Source: RI-153 sp041391225 (GTDB lineage: Bacteria; Chloroflexota; Anaerolineae; Caldilineales; Caldilineaceae). From it: 64,000 nucleotides of DNA. Location of the stretch: assembly GCA_041391225.1 (NCBI GenBank), contig JAWKOL010000001.1, positions 248,001 through 312,000 on the forward strand, in the 5' to 3' direction. The notes below the pieces were generated by a model. The model worked only from the letters and a program-made list of their open reading frames with translations, was not told the DNA's origin and did not search any database. This document shows positions 38,317-50,400 of the stretch, one piece after another (position 1 is the first letter of the stretch; the number at the start of each line of letters is the position of its first letter). Position numbers and translations under genes: made by a program.

Positions 38317-39708
38317 GTGACAGGGCGACCGTTGACTGCAAAGCGATGGGGCTACCTCGCCGTCGGCGTGTTGGTGCTATTGGCATGGTCAATCTCCATG
38401 CCGACGCCCCACCCCGCCGAGGCAACCGCCAATAACGGAACCATCGCGCCCACAGCCACGTCTGCCGTCACCGCGCTCGCCAACGGTGACGTTTCCACCC
38501 TGCCCAATTTCACGGTCGCATTCATTGGCGACAGCGGAGACGGCAGCAACGGCGATCAGCGCTTCGACGAAGTGCTGCACCTCATCCAGACGGAAGGCGC
38601 GGAGATGGTGGTTCACCTCGGCGACTTCGTCTACACCCCACTCGTTGCATCCACCATCACCGAGCTTTGGCAAAGCAATATCGACACCATCCTGGGGCCG
38701 AACTTCCTCTACCTGGGCGTCGAGGGCAACCACGACGTTTGGTCGAGTTTTGAGCCGTTCTTCCGCGAGCGACTGGCGCGCAATCACTATGATCCCAACA
38801 CGATCAACGGGACGGACTATGCGTTGGCCCACAACGGGCTGAAACTGGTCTTCGTGGGGCAGAACGTGGAGAACAACGCTACTTTTCTCAGCCAAAATCT
38901 GGCCGAAGATCGACACATCTGGAAGATCTGCGGCTGGCACCAAAACATGAACGATTTTCAGGCCGGTGGCAAAGCCGATGAACGCCTCTGGACCGAATAC
39001 CAGATCTGCCAGGATGCCGGGGCGATCATCGCCACAGGGCACGAACACTCCTACGCCCGCACGCTGACCTTGAACGAGCCGGCCCACACCGCAGGTGTCC
39101 ACCGCACCACCGGTGACAGCGGCCAAATGTGGGTGGAACGCGGGAAACCCGGCAAATCATTCGTCTTCGTCAACGGGCTGGGCGGCTACACAAAACGCGC
39201 CTATCGCGCCGATCTGCACGACGATGACGGTTGGTGGGCCACGATCTACACGTCCACCCGCTACTGCCGCGACGACTGCACAGATCCGGTGACGCAAGCA
39301 CAACAGCGCAGCGCGGACATCGCCGCCTACCGCTACAACCACGGGGCGCTCTTCATCACTTTTCACGTCGACGACGATCCGTACAAGGCGCGTGGCTACT
39401 TCAAAACCATCGACGGTGACGTCATCGATACGTTCGAGATCCACGCTGTGGCATCAACGCCAACGCCCAGCGCCACACCAACGCCGACATCTACGGCGAC
39501 GACCATGATGCCCACCAGCACGCCCTCACCAACGCCAACCGAGACGCCGATTGATCCCACGGCGACGTCTACCCACACACCCACCGCGTCGCCTACCGCT
39601 CCCGCTGGCCCAGCATCGACGGCCACGAGCACACCCACACCCACCGCGACGCCTCCGGCACAGGACGCGCCCGCCATCTTCATGCCGATGCTGCTCGGGT
39701 CACCTTGA
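38317..39708 (+). CDS. Secreted metallophosphoesterase with Thr/Pro stalk
   Basis: 463 residues; GTG start 18 bases after enzyme F. A signal anchor (KRWGYLAVGVLVLLAWSI) is followed by a calcineurin-like phosphoesterase domain: FIGDSGDGSNGDQRF, VVHLGDFVYTPLV, LGVEGNHDVW (metal-binding GNHD), ICGWHQNM and IATGHEHSYAR (GHxH). The last 90 residues are a Pro/Thr/Ser stalk (PTPSATPTPTSTATT and similar) ending in IFMPMLLGSP. Such stalk-plus-hydrophobic tails are common on Chloroflexota surface proteins. It is probably an extracellular phosphatase or nuclease. Confidence 0.83.
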   Translation: MTGRPLTAKRWGYLAVGVLVLLAWSISMPTPHPAEATANNGTIAPTATSAVTALANGDVSTLPNFTVAFIGDSGDGSNGDQRFDEVLHLIQTEGAEMVVHLGDFVYTPLVASTITELWQSNIDTILGPNFLYLGVEGNHDVWSSFEPFFRERLARNHYDPNTINGTDYALAHNGLKLVFVGQNVENNATFLSQNLAEDRHIWKICGWHQNMNDFQAGGKADERLWTEYQICQDAGAIIATGHEHSYARTLTLNEPAHTAGVHRTTGDSGQMWVERGKPGKSFVFVNGLGGYTKRAYRADLHDDDGWWATIYTSTRYCRDDCTDPVTQAQQRSADIAAYRYNHGALFITFHVDDDPYKARGYFKTIDGDVIDTFEIHAVASTPTPSATPTPTSTATTMMPTSTPSPTPTETPIDPTATSTHTPTASPTAPAGPASTATSTPTPTATPPAQDAPAIFMPMLLGSP

Positions 39709-39763
39709 CCTCGCCAGGGAACGCCGTATCTCCCGATGATCGGCCCTGAAAAGCACTTGTGGA

Positions 39764-40318
39764 CTATGCCAAGTCGATGGACAACTCCGTCTCGCCCTGG
39801 CGCGTCCGCCTGCGTACGGGGACGTTCATCTTTGCCAGCATGTGGAAGATGACAATGTTGTCGGCCTGCACCGTGGCTGTGAGTTCCGAGAACCGCATCT
39901 GCCGCGCCAGGATCAGCAGAAGCCGCAGCAACTCCGTGCCGATGCCCTGGCCTTGAAAGTCGTCGCGCACCACCACGGCCACTTCGGCGGTGTTCGGCGT
40001 ATCGCCGTAGGCGAAACGCGCCAGCCGTGCCACCCCAATCAGGCGCTCACCCTCCGCCGTAGACGCAAAACCGAGGATCGCCCCGCCATTGGTGACATTG
40101 TCGACGTCGGCCAACTCTTGCGCTGTCTGACGCACACGCTGTGCCTCCACATTCTGCAAGCCCACGTTGAAACGACGCCGTCGGGTCTCCGGGCTGAGGT
40201 GATGAAAAAGATCGATGAGATGATCGGCGTCGTCGGGGCGGATCAGCCGCGTGCGGACGGTGTGTCCGCGTGCGGTGGTGAACTCGGTGACCAGCGGTGA
40301 CGGCTCTTGTTTGCTCAC
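39764..40318 (-). CDS. GNAT acetyltransferase (Pat-like catalytic domain)
   Basis: 184 residues from GTG 40318, chosen because aggagttgac stands directly upstream and the longer ATG starts lie in a repeat element. Seen: VRTRLIRPDDADHLIDLFHH, LSPETRRRRFN near residue 45, a phrase shared with the acetyltransferase domain of protein lysine acetyltransferases (Pat), LIGVARLARFAYG, VVRDDFQGQGIGTELLRLLL (acetyl-CoA loop) and LTATVQADNIVIFHMLAKM. No cyclic-nucleotide domain is attached. The target could be a protein such as acetyl-CoA synthetase, or a small molecule. Confidence 0.78.
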   Translation of the reverse strand: MSKQEPSPLVTEFTTARGHTVRTRLIRPDDADHLIDLFHHLSPETRRRRFNVGLQNVEAQRVRQTAQELADVDNVTNGGAILGFASTAEGERLIGVARLARFAYGDTPNTAEVAVVVRDDFQGQGIGTELLRLLLILARQMRFSELTATVQADNIVIFHMLAKMNVPVRRRTRQGETELSIDLA

Positions 40319-40355
40319 GTCAACTCCTCGTACTGAAATAGTTTCACGCGACATC

Positions 40356-40421
40356 GTGGAGTGAGCACACCTTCGTGCGACTTTTCGCCGGAACAGCCGC
40401 ACGAGGGCGTGCTCACTTCAC
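40356..40421. repeat. Near-perfect copy of the palindromic element
   Basis: Arms 40356-40381 (gtggagtgagcacaccttcg) and 40396-40421 (gccgcacgagggcgtgctca) pair with three or four mismatches. It matches the perfect copy at 33675-33740 in arm sequence and spacing. It sits in the gap upstream of the GNAT gene. Confidence 0.8.
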
Positions 40422-40451
40422 ATAAAAGCAGCGGCTCATCTCCGCCCGAAT

Positions 40452-41152
40452 TCACCAGCGCAACCCCTGGATCGCTTCACCCAATCTACGCTTCGACAGA
40501 TCTTCCACCGCCACAGGGTGTTCGGGCCGCGGGAACAGACCGGCCAACGACGCATACTGCCGCGCCAGCGCCCCACCACCACACAGCGCATCCCTGCCGC
40601 TGCTGCTGCTTCGACGCCGTGCAGGCTGTCTTCGATCACCAGGCAGGTGACCGGACTCCTTGCCCGCCACAGCCGCCCCGCGCAGAAAAGATCCGGCGCA
40701 GGCTTTCTCGCGGCACATGCACGCCCGACACCAACGAGAGGAAGTAGTCGGCCACGCCCAACTGCGTCACCATGGACGAGATATTCGCCATCGGCGCCGA
40801 AGAACAGACCACCTGCGTCACGCCATCCGCGGAAGACGTCCATCCACGCCGTCACGCCGGGCAGCAGCTTCACTGCACCATGCAGACTTTGGCGGAAGGC
40901 GTCTTCTTTGCGTGTGGCGATGCGCTGATGCTCAGCCACACTGCGATCCGGCAACAACTCCGCCAGGATGGAGGGGTTGCTGCGCCCAAAACCACGCTCA
41001 AACTCTGCCCGAGTATGCGCCACCCCGATTTCGCCCAGCACCTCCTGCCAGGAGAGAAAATGCAAATCGGCTGTATCGGCGATAGTTCCATCCAAATCCC
41101 AGAGCACTGCCCCTTCCACAAGCGCCACGGTCACCTTCCTGAATCGTGTCAT
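40452..41152 (-). CDS. HAD-superfamily sugar phosphatase / beta-phosphoglucomutase-like (multiply frameshifted)
   Basis: Start MTRFRKVTVALVEG at 41152, then VLWDLDGTIADTADLHFL with the HAD nucleophile Asp and general acid. The cap region is EIGVAHTRAEFERGFGRSN. The middle changes frame twice: VVCSSAPMANISSMV with the motif II Ser and QLGVADYFLSLVSG are in another frame. KPAPDLF and VIEDSLHGVEAAAAAGM (motifs III and IV) are in the first frame again. The end QYASLAGLFPRPEHPVAV is in a third. About four indels in 700 bases. The order and spacing of all motifs are intact, so the gene is probably functional in the organism. Confidence 0.75.
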
Positions 41153-41288
41153 ATCACATTTGTTCCAGTCTACCCGCGTCGTTCGGCAGAGACAAAACAT
41201 TGAAACAATGGTTCTGAGCATTTGCCCTCTTGAAGTGGACATTTCGATCCAGTACACTTGGCGCAGCTACCAATGTCCTGAACAAATC

Positions 41289-41458
41289 CAGAAATTGATC
41301 CACGAAGCCACACGAAGGCAGAGAAGAAGATGGACACGGATTGCACGGATATTCAGGACATATAAAACCACAACGTTCTTCTCTGCCGTCCTGCAAATCC
41401 TGAAATCCGTGTCCTCTCCTTTTGTGTGACTTCGTGTATCTTCGTGGATCAATTTCTG
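41289..41458. repeat. MITE-like element with 19-bp terminal inverted repeats
   Basis: Ends cagaaattgatccacgaag (41289-41307) and the exact complement (41440-41458), 170 bases in all, with inner complementary cacacgaag phrases and two cacggatt/aaatccgtgtcc motifs. A related element is at 59512-59651. No coding content; this fills most of the gap 41153-41480. Confidence 0.7.
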
Positions 41459-41480
41459 AGGTTTTCCTAGAGGTGACTTC

Positions 41481-44400
41481 GTGGACCGATTGCAACGCCG
41501 CAAACATGCCGCAGCCTTGTTTCCCCTCCTGAGCGCCGCTCTCTGGTGACACTGCTGATCGTCGCCATGCGCGCCGGTAGCCAAGACGCTGTGGCCAACG
41601 CGCCCGCCCACGCCGCGGCGCAGGCAACGTTGGGCGTCACCCGCTACGTTTCCACCACCGGCGTGGACAGCGGAACCTGCACCACCCGCTTCAGCGCCTG
41701 TCGCACGCTCCAATACGCCGTCGATCAGGCCACGGCAGGGGACGCGATCCGCGTGGCCGTGGGCATCTACGCCGGGGTGACCAACCGCAGCGGCGGCAAT
41801 CAGATCGCCCGCATCCCCGTGTCGGTGACCATCGCCGGCGGCTACGATCCGCGTAACTTCGACAGCGCGCCCGATCCGACGCTCTATCCGGTGACACTGC
41901 TGCCGGGCGGCGCGGGCCGCGGCCTGGTGATCGCCAATGGCGCGGTCGTCACCGTGCGCGATCTCGATCAGCGGTGGCAACGGCGTAGTGGGCGGTGGTA
42001 GACGGCAACGGCGGCGCTATCTGGTGACCAACGCCGCGCTTACGCTGATCAACGCGCCGCTCACCGGCAACAGCGCAGCCAACGGTGGCGCCATCGCCCT
42101 GGTCAGCGGCTCGGTCAGTCTCCAGAGCAGCAGCCTGACCAACAACCAGGCCACAGCAGATGGCGGCGCACTGCACCTTTCCGGCCCCGCCGCGGGCAGC
42201 ACGGCGCAGATCGACGCTGCCAGCCTGCTGGAAACGAACAGCGCCGCCAACAACGGCGGCGCCATCGCCCTGGCCAACGGCGCGGTGACAGTCAACGCCG
42301 CGCCCGTGCGCAACAACACCGCCACGGCGGCAGGCGGCGCGCTCTTCATCGCCGCGGGGACAGCCACGCTCAACGGCGCCACCGTGCAGGGGAACGCGGC
42401 GGGCGGCGATGGCGGCGCGGCCGCGCTCAGCGGCGGTCAACTGCGCGCCAACGGCAACTCGCTGATCACCCTCAACACCAGCGGCGGGCGCGGCAGCGCC
42501 TTCTTCGCCAACAACGCCCAGATTTCGATCAACAGCAGCACCGTCACCGCGCAGACGGGCACAGGCAACGGCGGCGTCGTCTACCTACAAGCCGCCACCT
42601 TCAACCTCACCAACAACAGCATTTTCAGCCGGAACAGCGCCACAGGTGACGGCGTGATCTTCGCCGAAAGCAACAGCACCGTCCTCTTCGACGGCGTTTC
42701 GGCCAGCGAAAACAGCGCTACCCGTGGTGGACTGCTGCGCGCCGACGGCGGACAGGTCACCGTGCGCAACAGCCAATTGATCAGCAACACGGCCACGTTT
42801 CACGGCGGCGCGCTGGCCCTTTCCGCGGCCACGCTCACCAGCGAAAATAGCACGTGGACCGGCAACACCGCGGGCGGCGATGGCGGCGCGTTCACACTGG
42901 ACGGCGGCACGCTGCAAGTGACCGGCAGCACGTTCACGCAAAATCAGGCCGACGGCGACGGCGGCGCCGCCCACATCCTCACCGGCACCGTGACGCTGGC
43001 CGACAGCGACTGGCTTTCCAACCGGGCGGGCGGCCACGGCGGCGCGCTCTACGCTTTGGGCAGCAACGGCAGCGGTGGCGGTGGACGCTTCGAGCAGAAT
43101 CGCACGATCACCACCGGCAGCGGCGGAGCCATTTTCTGGGAAGGCCCCAGTCTGGCGTTCGACCGCGCCGTGACGTTTTCGGGCAACTGGGCCGCCATCA
43201 CGGTGACCGCCCGATCACGCTCCGCCGCTGCCCAAAGCGAAATCGCCGCCGCCTTCGCACCGCAGTGGCTCTCGCTGGCAGAGCTCACCGCGCGCGGACT
43301 CGTCCACGACGGCCTCGTCGAAATCACACCCGACCAGGTCGACGCTGTCCCCGGCATGGGGATGGGCGCGATCATGTCTCTCTTCCAAAAGCCGATGCCC
43401 GCCGACGTGGGGCAGTTGCCCGGCGTCGCCGCGCAAGTGGCCCAATTGACCGTGGACGCTGCATCCCCGCGCGGACGCGCCGCCCTGGCCGCATCCACCG
43501 TGATCACCACCGACGTGGTCACCAGGAGCGGCGGCGCGCTCTACAGCCGCAATGCCGCGCTCACCCTCACGTCGCCGTCGTTCACCGCCAACCAGGCCGA
43601 CACCGCGGGCGGCGCACTTTTTGTGGAAGGCGGCGCTTTCACCCTGACCAATGCCACAGTCAGCAACAACCGCGCCTTCGGTGGGCCGGGCGGCGGCGTC
43701 TACCTCAACCGCGTCGATGGGAAGGTGGACACCGTCACCTTTGCCGGGAACCAGGGCAGCAATGGCGGCGGCGTCTACGCCGTGGGCGGGCAGGTGCAGT
43801 TCGATGCCAACACCCTGCGCACCAACCGCGCCGACGTTGACGGCGGCGGTCTCTTCTTGGTTGGCGGTACCCACACCGTCAGCGGCAGCACGCTGGAAGC
43901 CAACATCGGCGACCGCGGCGGCGGTCTCTACCTCGACGGCGGCAGCATGACCGTCACCGGCAACACGATCCAGGACAACGAGACCACCTTCGTCCGCACC
44001 CAAGCGCGCGGGGCCGAAGCAGGTATCGGCGTGGGCATGTACGTCTCCGGCACCAGCGAATTGTCTTTCACCCACAATCTGGTGCAGGGCAACAAGATTC
44101 CTTTCCTCCAATTCGTGCGTGTCAACGGCGTGCTCACCCAAACCAAGGTGATCACCGTGGTCGATCCGCCGATCATCAAGTGCGCCACGCCCGCGGATCC
44201 CACCTGCCTGATCACCGAGACTGTCACCATTGCCGACAACGGCGGCGGCGTCTACTTGAAGGGCGCCGAAGGGCTGGTGGCCGATTCGATCTTCCGCGAG
44301 AACGAGGCGTCGCGATCCGGCGGGGCGATGGTGTTGGACGGCGGCAAGCTCACGTTGATCGACAACCTGATGGTGCGCAACTCCATCGGCGTCTCGTCGG

Positions 44401-47400
44401 GGCTGGGTAGCGCCATCTTCATGAGCGGCACCAAGGCGCTGCTGCTCCACAACACCATCGCCGACAACATCCACCAGAATCTTTCGGGCGACGGGCGCAA
44501 TGTGGCCGTCTACTACGCCGCCAAAGGTGACGGGCTGGTGCTCACCAACAACATTTTCGCCAACCACGAGGTGGGCGTCGGCGGCAGTGACGGCGCCAAA
44601 GCTGTCGAATCCACCAACGTGTGGTGGAACAACAGCGAGCGCCACTGGACCGAGGATCTCTTCGACACGATGGCGCCCATCTTCGGCGATCCCGCCTTCA
44701 AAGACGCGGCGGGCGGCGACTACAGCATCCTGCGCACGTCGGCGGGCTACAACCGCGGCGTGGATCTGCCCGATCTATCCAACGTGGGCGCGGAATTCGC
44801 GCTGATCGATCTGGCCAGTGAACGTCGCCTGGCGCCGGTGGACGCCGGGGCCTACGAAGCGAACTACGATCGCGGCCTCAACCTTTTCCACACGGCAACC
44901 AACCTGAACCTTGCCAAAGACGTGGAGACCAGCTACCTGATCACGGTGCTCAACAACAGCAAGGCGAGCGTCGCCGGTGTCACCTTCCAGTATGCGCTGC
45001 CGCCCGAGCAACAGGCGATCTCCATGAGCAGCAGCCGCGGCACTTGCAGCGTGGGGACGCTCTCCTGCAACCTGGGGACGCTCAACATCGAGGAACAGGC
45101 CGTGGTCACCGTGCGGCGCCTGCGCGCGGTGGAGGCGACGCCCGGCGATCAAGGACATGGTGAGCACGGCCACGGTAAACTTCCCGGCCCGATCCCACCG
45201 ACAGCGACCGAAGGTCCTGCCGCTGACCACCTTTTTGCAAGCGCTGGTGCTGGGCGATGTGGCGCGCAGTCGCGACGGAACGCCAACCTACACCGGCGCC
45301 TGCGGCGTGAAACTGGTCACCGAGGAACGGGGCAACAGCTATTGGCCGTCGGTGCAGGACGCCGTCAATCGCGTGCTGCTGGGCAGCGATAAGATCCTCG
45401 TCACCGGCACCTGCCTGGGCGCGGTGACGTTGCAGAACAACAAAAACATGATGATCCAGGGTGGCTGGAGCACCGACTTCACGGCCCACGATCCCGCGCT
45501 CTACCCCACCACGCTGCGCGCCACCGGCGGCAGCGCGGTGACGGTGCGCAACGAGGGCATCGAGCCGCAGATCTACGATGTCACCATTACCGGGGGCAGC
45601 GCGGCGCGTGGGGCCGGCGTCTACATCGTCAACGCCAGCCCCGTCTTCAGCAACGTGACCATCCTCAACAACCACGCCAACACCCAGGGCGGTGGCGTCT
45701 TCGTGGACGTAGGCAGCAAGCCCAATTTCGTAGACAGCCGTATCGAAAACAACAGCGCCAGCGTGGGCGGGGCCGGCGTTTACATTAACGGCGGCAGCGG
45801 CAAGTTCGAGCGTGTCATCGTCAATAGCAATACCGGCGCCACAGACGGCGGCGGGTTCTACTTCAAGGCCAGCGACGCCCAGGTGGTGAGCGGCGAGATC
45901 CGCAACCATTCGGTGGGCGCGCACGGCGGCGGCGTCTACATGTCGGGTAGCCGCGCCCAAGTGCTGGACACGCTGATCCAAGACAACTCGGCGGGGGCCA
46001 GCGGCGGCGGTGTCTACGCCTACAAAAGCCCGGCCACACTCCAATTCAACCGTATCATCGGCAACCACACCAACGCGGGCGAGATGAAGTTTGTCCCCTT
46101 CATCTTTGATCTGGCGCTGGTGGAGCGGCGCGGCGGCGGCGGTGGCGTCTACGCCGAGGCCAGCGACATCCGCATCCTCAACAACTACATCGCCAAGAAC
46201 AGCGCGGGCGCTTCCGGCGGTCATGTGGGCGTGGGCATTCACATGTGGCTGTTCGAGGCCGCCGAAGTTAGCGGCAACATGATCGTAGACAACCACGGCA
46301 ACGGCGTCTACATGCGCCAGAACCGCTCGATCTTCAAGTTCTTCCTGTTGCTGCCGCCGCTGATGCCGCCCCCCTTCGGCCCCGAACTGATCCTGCCGCT
46401 GGCCACGCCGCCGCCGGCCAAGCTCTACCACAACACCATCGCCCGCAACAGCGGCGCAGGCATCTACGGCTACAGCCAGACCAACCTGGAGATGGCCAAC
46501 AACCTGATCTGGGAGAACAGCGGCGGCGGCATCAAGCTGGGCGAGGAGATCATCCCGCACCTGATCGTGATCATCGTGCCGGGGTTTGGCTTCTTCGTCC
46601 CGATTCCCATCATCTACCCCACCTTTTACCCATCGGAAGGCGCGGCAGACTTCACGTTCTGGGGGCCGTCGGTGAGCTTCAGTACGTCGGGTGCGTTTAC
46701 CGACGGCTCACACGAGCACGACTTCGCAGGCGAGAACCCCGGCTTCCAGGACCCCAACAATGGCAACTATCACCTCAAACGCGTCTCGCTGGCCTTCCAA
46801 AACGCCAAGGCGTCGGGCCAGAGCCAGGACATCGACGGCAACGAACGCAAACAGGGGTTGAAGCCCGACATCGGCGCCGACGAGTACGAGTTCCGCCGCA
46901 CGCGCTACGCCACGGTGGGGGGGACCGACGCCGCCGGTGATCACCTGTGCCTGGACTGGAAGAGGCCCTGCACACTGCAAACCGCCATCGACAGCGCCGA
47001 AGACGGGGATCTGATCAAAGTGGCCGGCTACACCGACGGGCGCGCCTATTCCACCATCATCAACCGTGATGGACACAATACCGTCGCCATCATCCGCAAA
47101 AATGTGACGATCCAGGGCGGCTACTGCGAAACCACCACGGCCCAGAGCGGCGTAATGCAGTGCGACTGGGAGCGCCCCCACCCCGAAACGTACAAGACCG
47201 TCTTCGACGCACAGGGCGCAGGCCGCGGACTCACCATCGAAACCGACAAGTATCTTGAGGTTTTCGACGTTCACATCACCGGCGGGTCCGCGGAACTGGG
47301 CGGCGGGCTGTACGTGATCTCGTCCACGGCGGTGCTGAGCAACGTGGCGGTCTTCGGTAACCAGGCGACGAACGGCGGCGGCGCTTACTTCGTCGGCAGC

Positions 47401-50400
47401 AAGGCGGTGATGGTCGATAGCCAGGTGCATGACAACACGGCCACGCAGGGCGGCGGCCTCTACGTGGGCAGCGCCGACGCCGTGATCTTCCAGCGCAGCA
47501 CGTTGACCAGCAATCAGGCCACAGACGGCGGCGCTGTCTACGCCAACGGCAGCAAGAGCAAGATCCTCGACAACACCATCACCGGCAACAGCGCAAGCGG
47601 CGACGGCGGCGCGTTTTACCTGGTGAATAGCGCCATCGGCATCGAGCGCAACCAGGTGGGATCGAACAACGCCCGGCGCGGCGGCGGTTTCTTCCTCGCC
47701 ACCGGTGAGCCTTCGGTGATCAGCAACACGGTGACGCTCAACCAGGCCGCGGTGGACGGCGGCGGCTTCTACCTCGTGGGCGGCGCCGGCGTGGTGCAAG
47801 AGAACATCGTCACCGCCAACCAGGCCAACAGTCAGGCGGACGGCACAGGCCGCGGCGGCGGCGCTTACCTGGAGAACACCAAGGTCAATTTCAAAGAAAA
47901 CCAGGTGCGCCAGAACAGCGCCCGCACCGGCGGCGGCCTGCACCTCTTCGCCGCCAGCGACGCCATTGTCGACGGCAATCAGGTGGACGACAACACAGCC
48001 GTCCTCGACGGCGGCGGCTTTCATCTTGATGCCAGCGCCGCCATCCTCACCAACAACTCGGTGACAGGCAACCGCGGGCGCAACGGCGGCGGTCTCTACC
48101 TCTTCAACTTCAGTTCGGCGCAGTTGGGCAACACCACCGTCCTCTCTAACACGGCCACGGAAGACGGCGGCGGCCTCTACTTCCGCCTGAGCAACGCGAG
48201 CATCGACACGGCGCTGATCCGCGCCAACCGCGCCCGCACCGGTGGCGCTGTCTTCGCCAAGCTGAGCAAGCTGACGCTCAGTCAGGTCCACGCCCAAGCC
48301 AACCAGTCTTCGACGCTGGGCGGCGCGATCTACCTCGACGAGAGCGATTCTACGGTGATGGACAGCAGTTTTTACAGCAACACCGCCACGCTGGACGGCG
48401 GCGGACTTTACATTCTGCGTTCCGGCGGCGCGCTGCTTCAGGGCATCGACGCGCAAGGCAACCAGGCGGGCGGCAATGGCGGCGCCGTCTACCTCAGCGA
48501 CAGCAGCATCGGCGTCCTCGGGCGGCGGATGGTGGGGAACCGCGCCGCGGGCAACGGCGGCGGTCTCTACGCCGACAAGAGCGACGCCACCGTCGAACAA
48601 TTCCTGGTGCAGGGGAACCAGGCAGTGGACGGCGCGGGGATCTACCTGGCTTCGGGCAGCGACGCTGCGCTGGCGTCCAACGCCTTCGTGGACAACATCG
48701 CCACGGGACGGGGCGGCGCGCTGGCGATCCTGGGATCGTCGCCCACCTTCGTGCAGACGACGTTCGCCCGCAACCAGGGCGGCGAGGCCGTTTACGTGGA
48801 CGTCTTCGGCCCGGTCACGAGCCTGCTGAGCTTCCTCAACACCATCGTGGCCGATCAGCCTGTGGCGCTCTCGCTCACCGAGAAGAACTCGGCCACGCTC
48901 AGCGTCACCCTGTGGCACAATGTAGACGTGCGCTGGAATGGTCCTGTGGACGTGGCCACCGGCGACGCCAACATCGAGGACGATCCACTCTTCGCCGCCG
49001 ACGGCTACCACCTGCTCAAAGATTCGCCCGCCATCAACCAGGGCGCCAAGACCACCGCGTCCAAGGACGTAGACGGCGAGTCGATCCCGCAGGCGGGCGT
49101 CCCCGACATCGGCGCCGACGAGTTTCCGGTGCCGTGTGTGGCGCAGATCGAGCGCGATCCTGGGCGCACCTACACCAGCGTCCAATCAGCCGTGGATGCC
49201 GCGGCAACGGGTGACCTGATCAAAGTCGCGGGCGTCTGCCGCGAGGTGACGGAACGCAACGGCCTGCGCCAGGTGCTCTACCTGGACAAGAATGTAACCC
49301 TGCGCGGCGGCTACGATCCCGACAACTGGACCGCGTCCTACCCCATGACGCAGGTGACGTCGATCCAGCCGATCAGCACGGCGCGTTCGATCTACATCAG
49401 CGGCGGCGTGACCCCGTTGATCGAGAGCCTGACCATCCAGGGTGGCAACGGCAGCGGTCAGGGCGGCGGGCCCGACGGCCAGGACGCGGGCAGCAATCTC
49501 TACGTGGTCGACGCATCGCCCGTCTTCAGCAACACGGTGATCCGCGACGGCGGCAGCGTGGTCTACGGCGGCGCCGGTTTCCTGCTGCGCAGCGATGCTC
49601 AGTTCATCACCAACACCGTCGCCACCAACAGCGCGGTGGCAGGCGCGGCCTTCTTCCTCAGCGACAGCACCGCCACCTTCACCGACAACTTCTTCGAGCG
49701 CAACGGCGCCAGCAAAGACGGCGGCGCTTTCTTCCTCAGTGGCAGCACGGCGCAGATCAGCGCCAACACCTTCAAGCAGAACAGCGCAGGCACCGCGGCG
49801 GCGCCGCCTTCCTCGACGCCAGCGCTGCTACGGTGACCGACAACCACTTCGATCAAAATCAGGCCGGTTCGGCGGGCGCTCTCTACCTCGACTTCAGCCC
49901 GCGCAGATCACGCGCAACCGCTTCACCGAGAACAAGGCGCAGTCGGCGGAAGCGGTGATGATCGCTCACAGCGACGCCACCTTCGACGGCAATTACGTCT
50001 TCGGCAATAGCGCGCTCAACGGCGGCGGCGTCTACGTGGAGGCGAGCGCGGCGCAGATCATCAACAACATGGTGATCAGCAACACCGCAAGCAGCAGCGG
50101 CAGCGGCGTCTACGTGCTTTCGGCGTCGCCGCAGTTGACACACAACACCTTCCTCTACAACAACGGCGGCGACGGCAGCGCCATCAGCGTGCTGGCCAAC
50201 GGCGGCGCGCAGAGCGCGGTGACGCTGCGCAACAACATCATCGCCTACCACAAGCTGGGCGTCTTCGCGCTGGACGGCGGCAGCGTCGACGCCGACGGCA
50301 CACTCTGGTTCCAAAACGAAACTGACGCGGGGACAGCGCCCACCAACCCCGGCGGCTTCAGTGAAGGATCGACGCGCGTCACCTCGGATCCGCTCTTCGT

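Noticed and set aside
46708..49185. Long open frame on the minus strand (about 825 codons) opposite the giant surface gene
   Set aside because: Its product is compositionally odd (Ala, Val, Asp, Arg, His rich) with no domain, and it mirrors Gly-rich codons of the plus-strand gene. A GC-driven antisense shadow, like those at 43215-44645, 45106-46560, 12007-13140 and 37021-38085.
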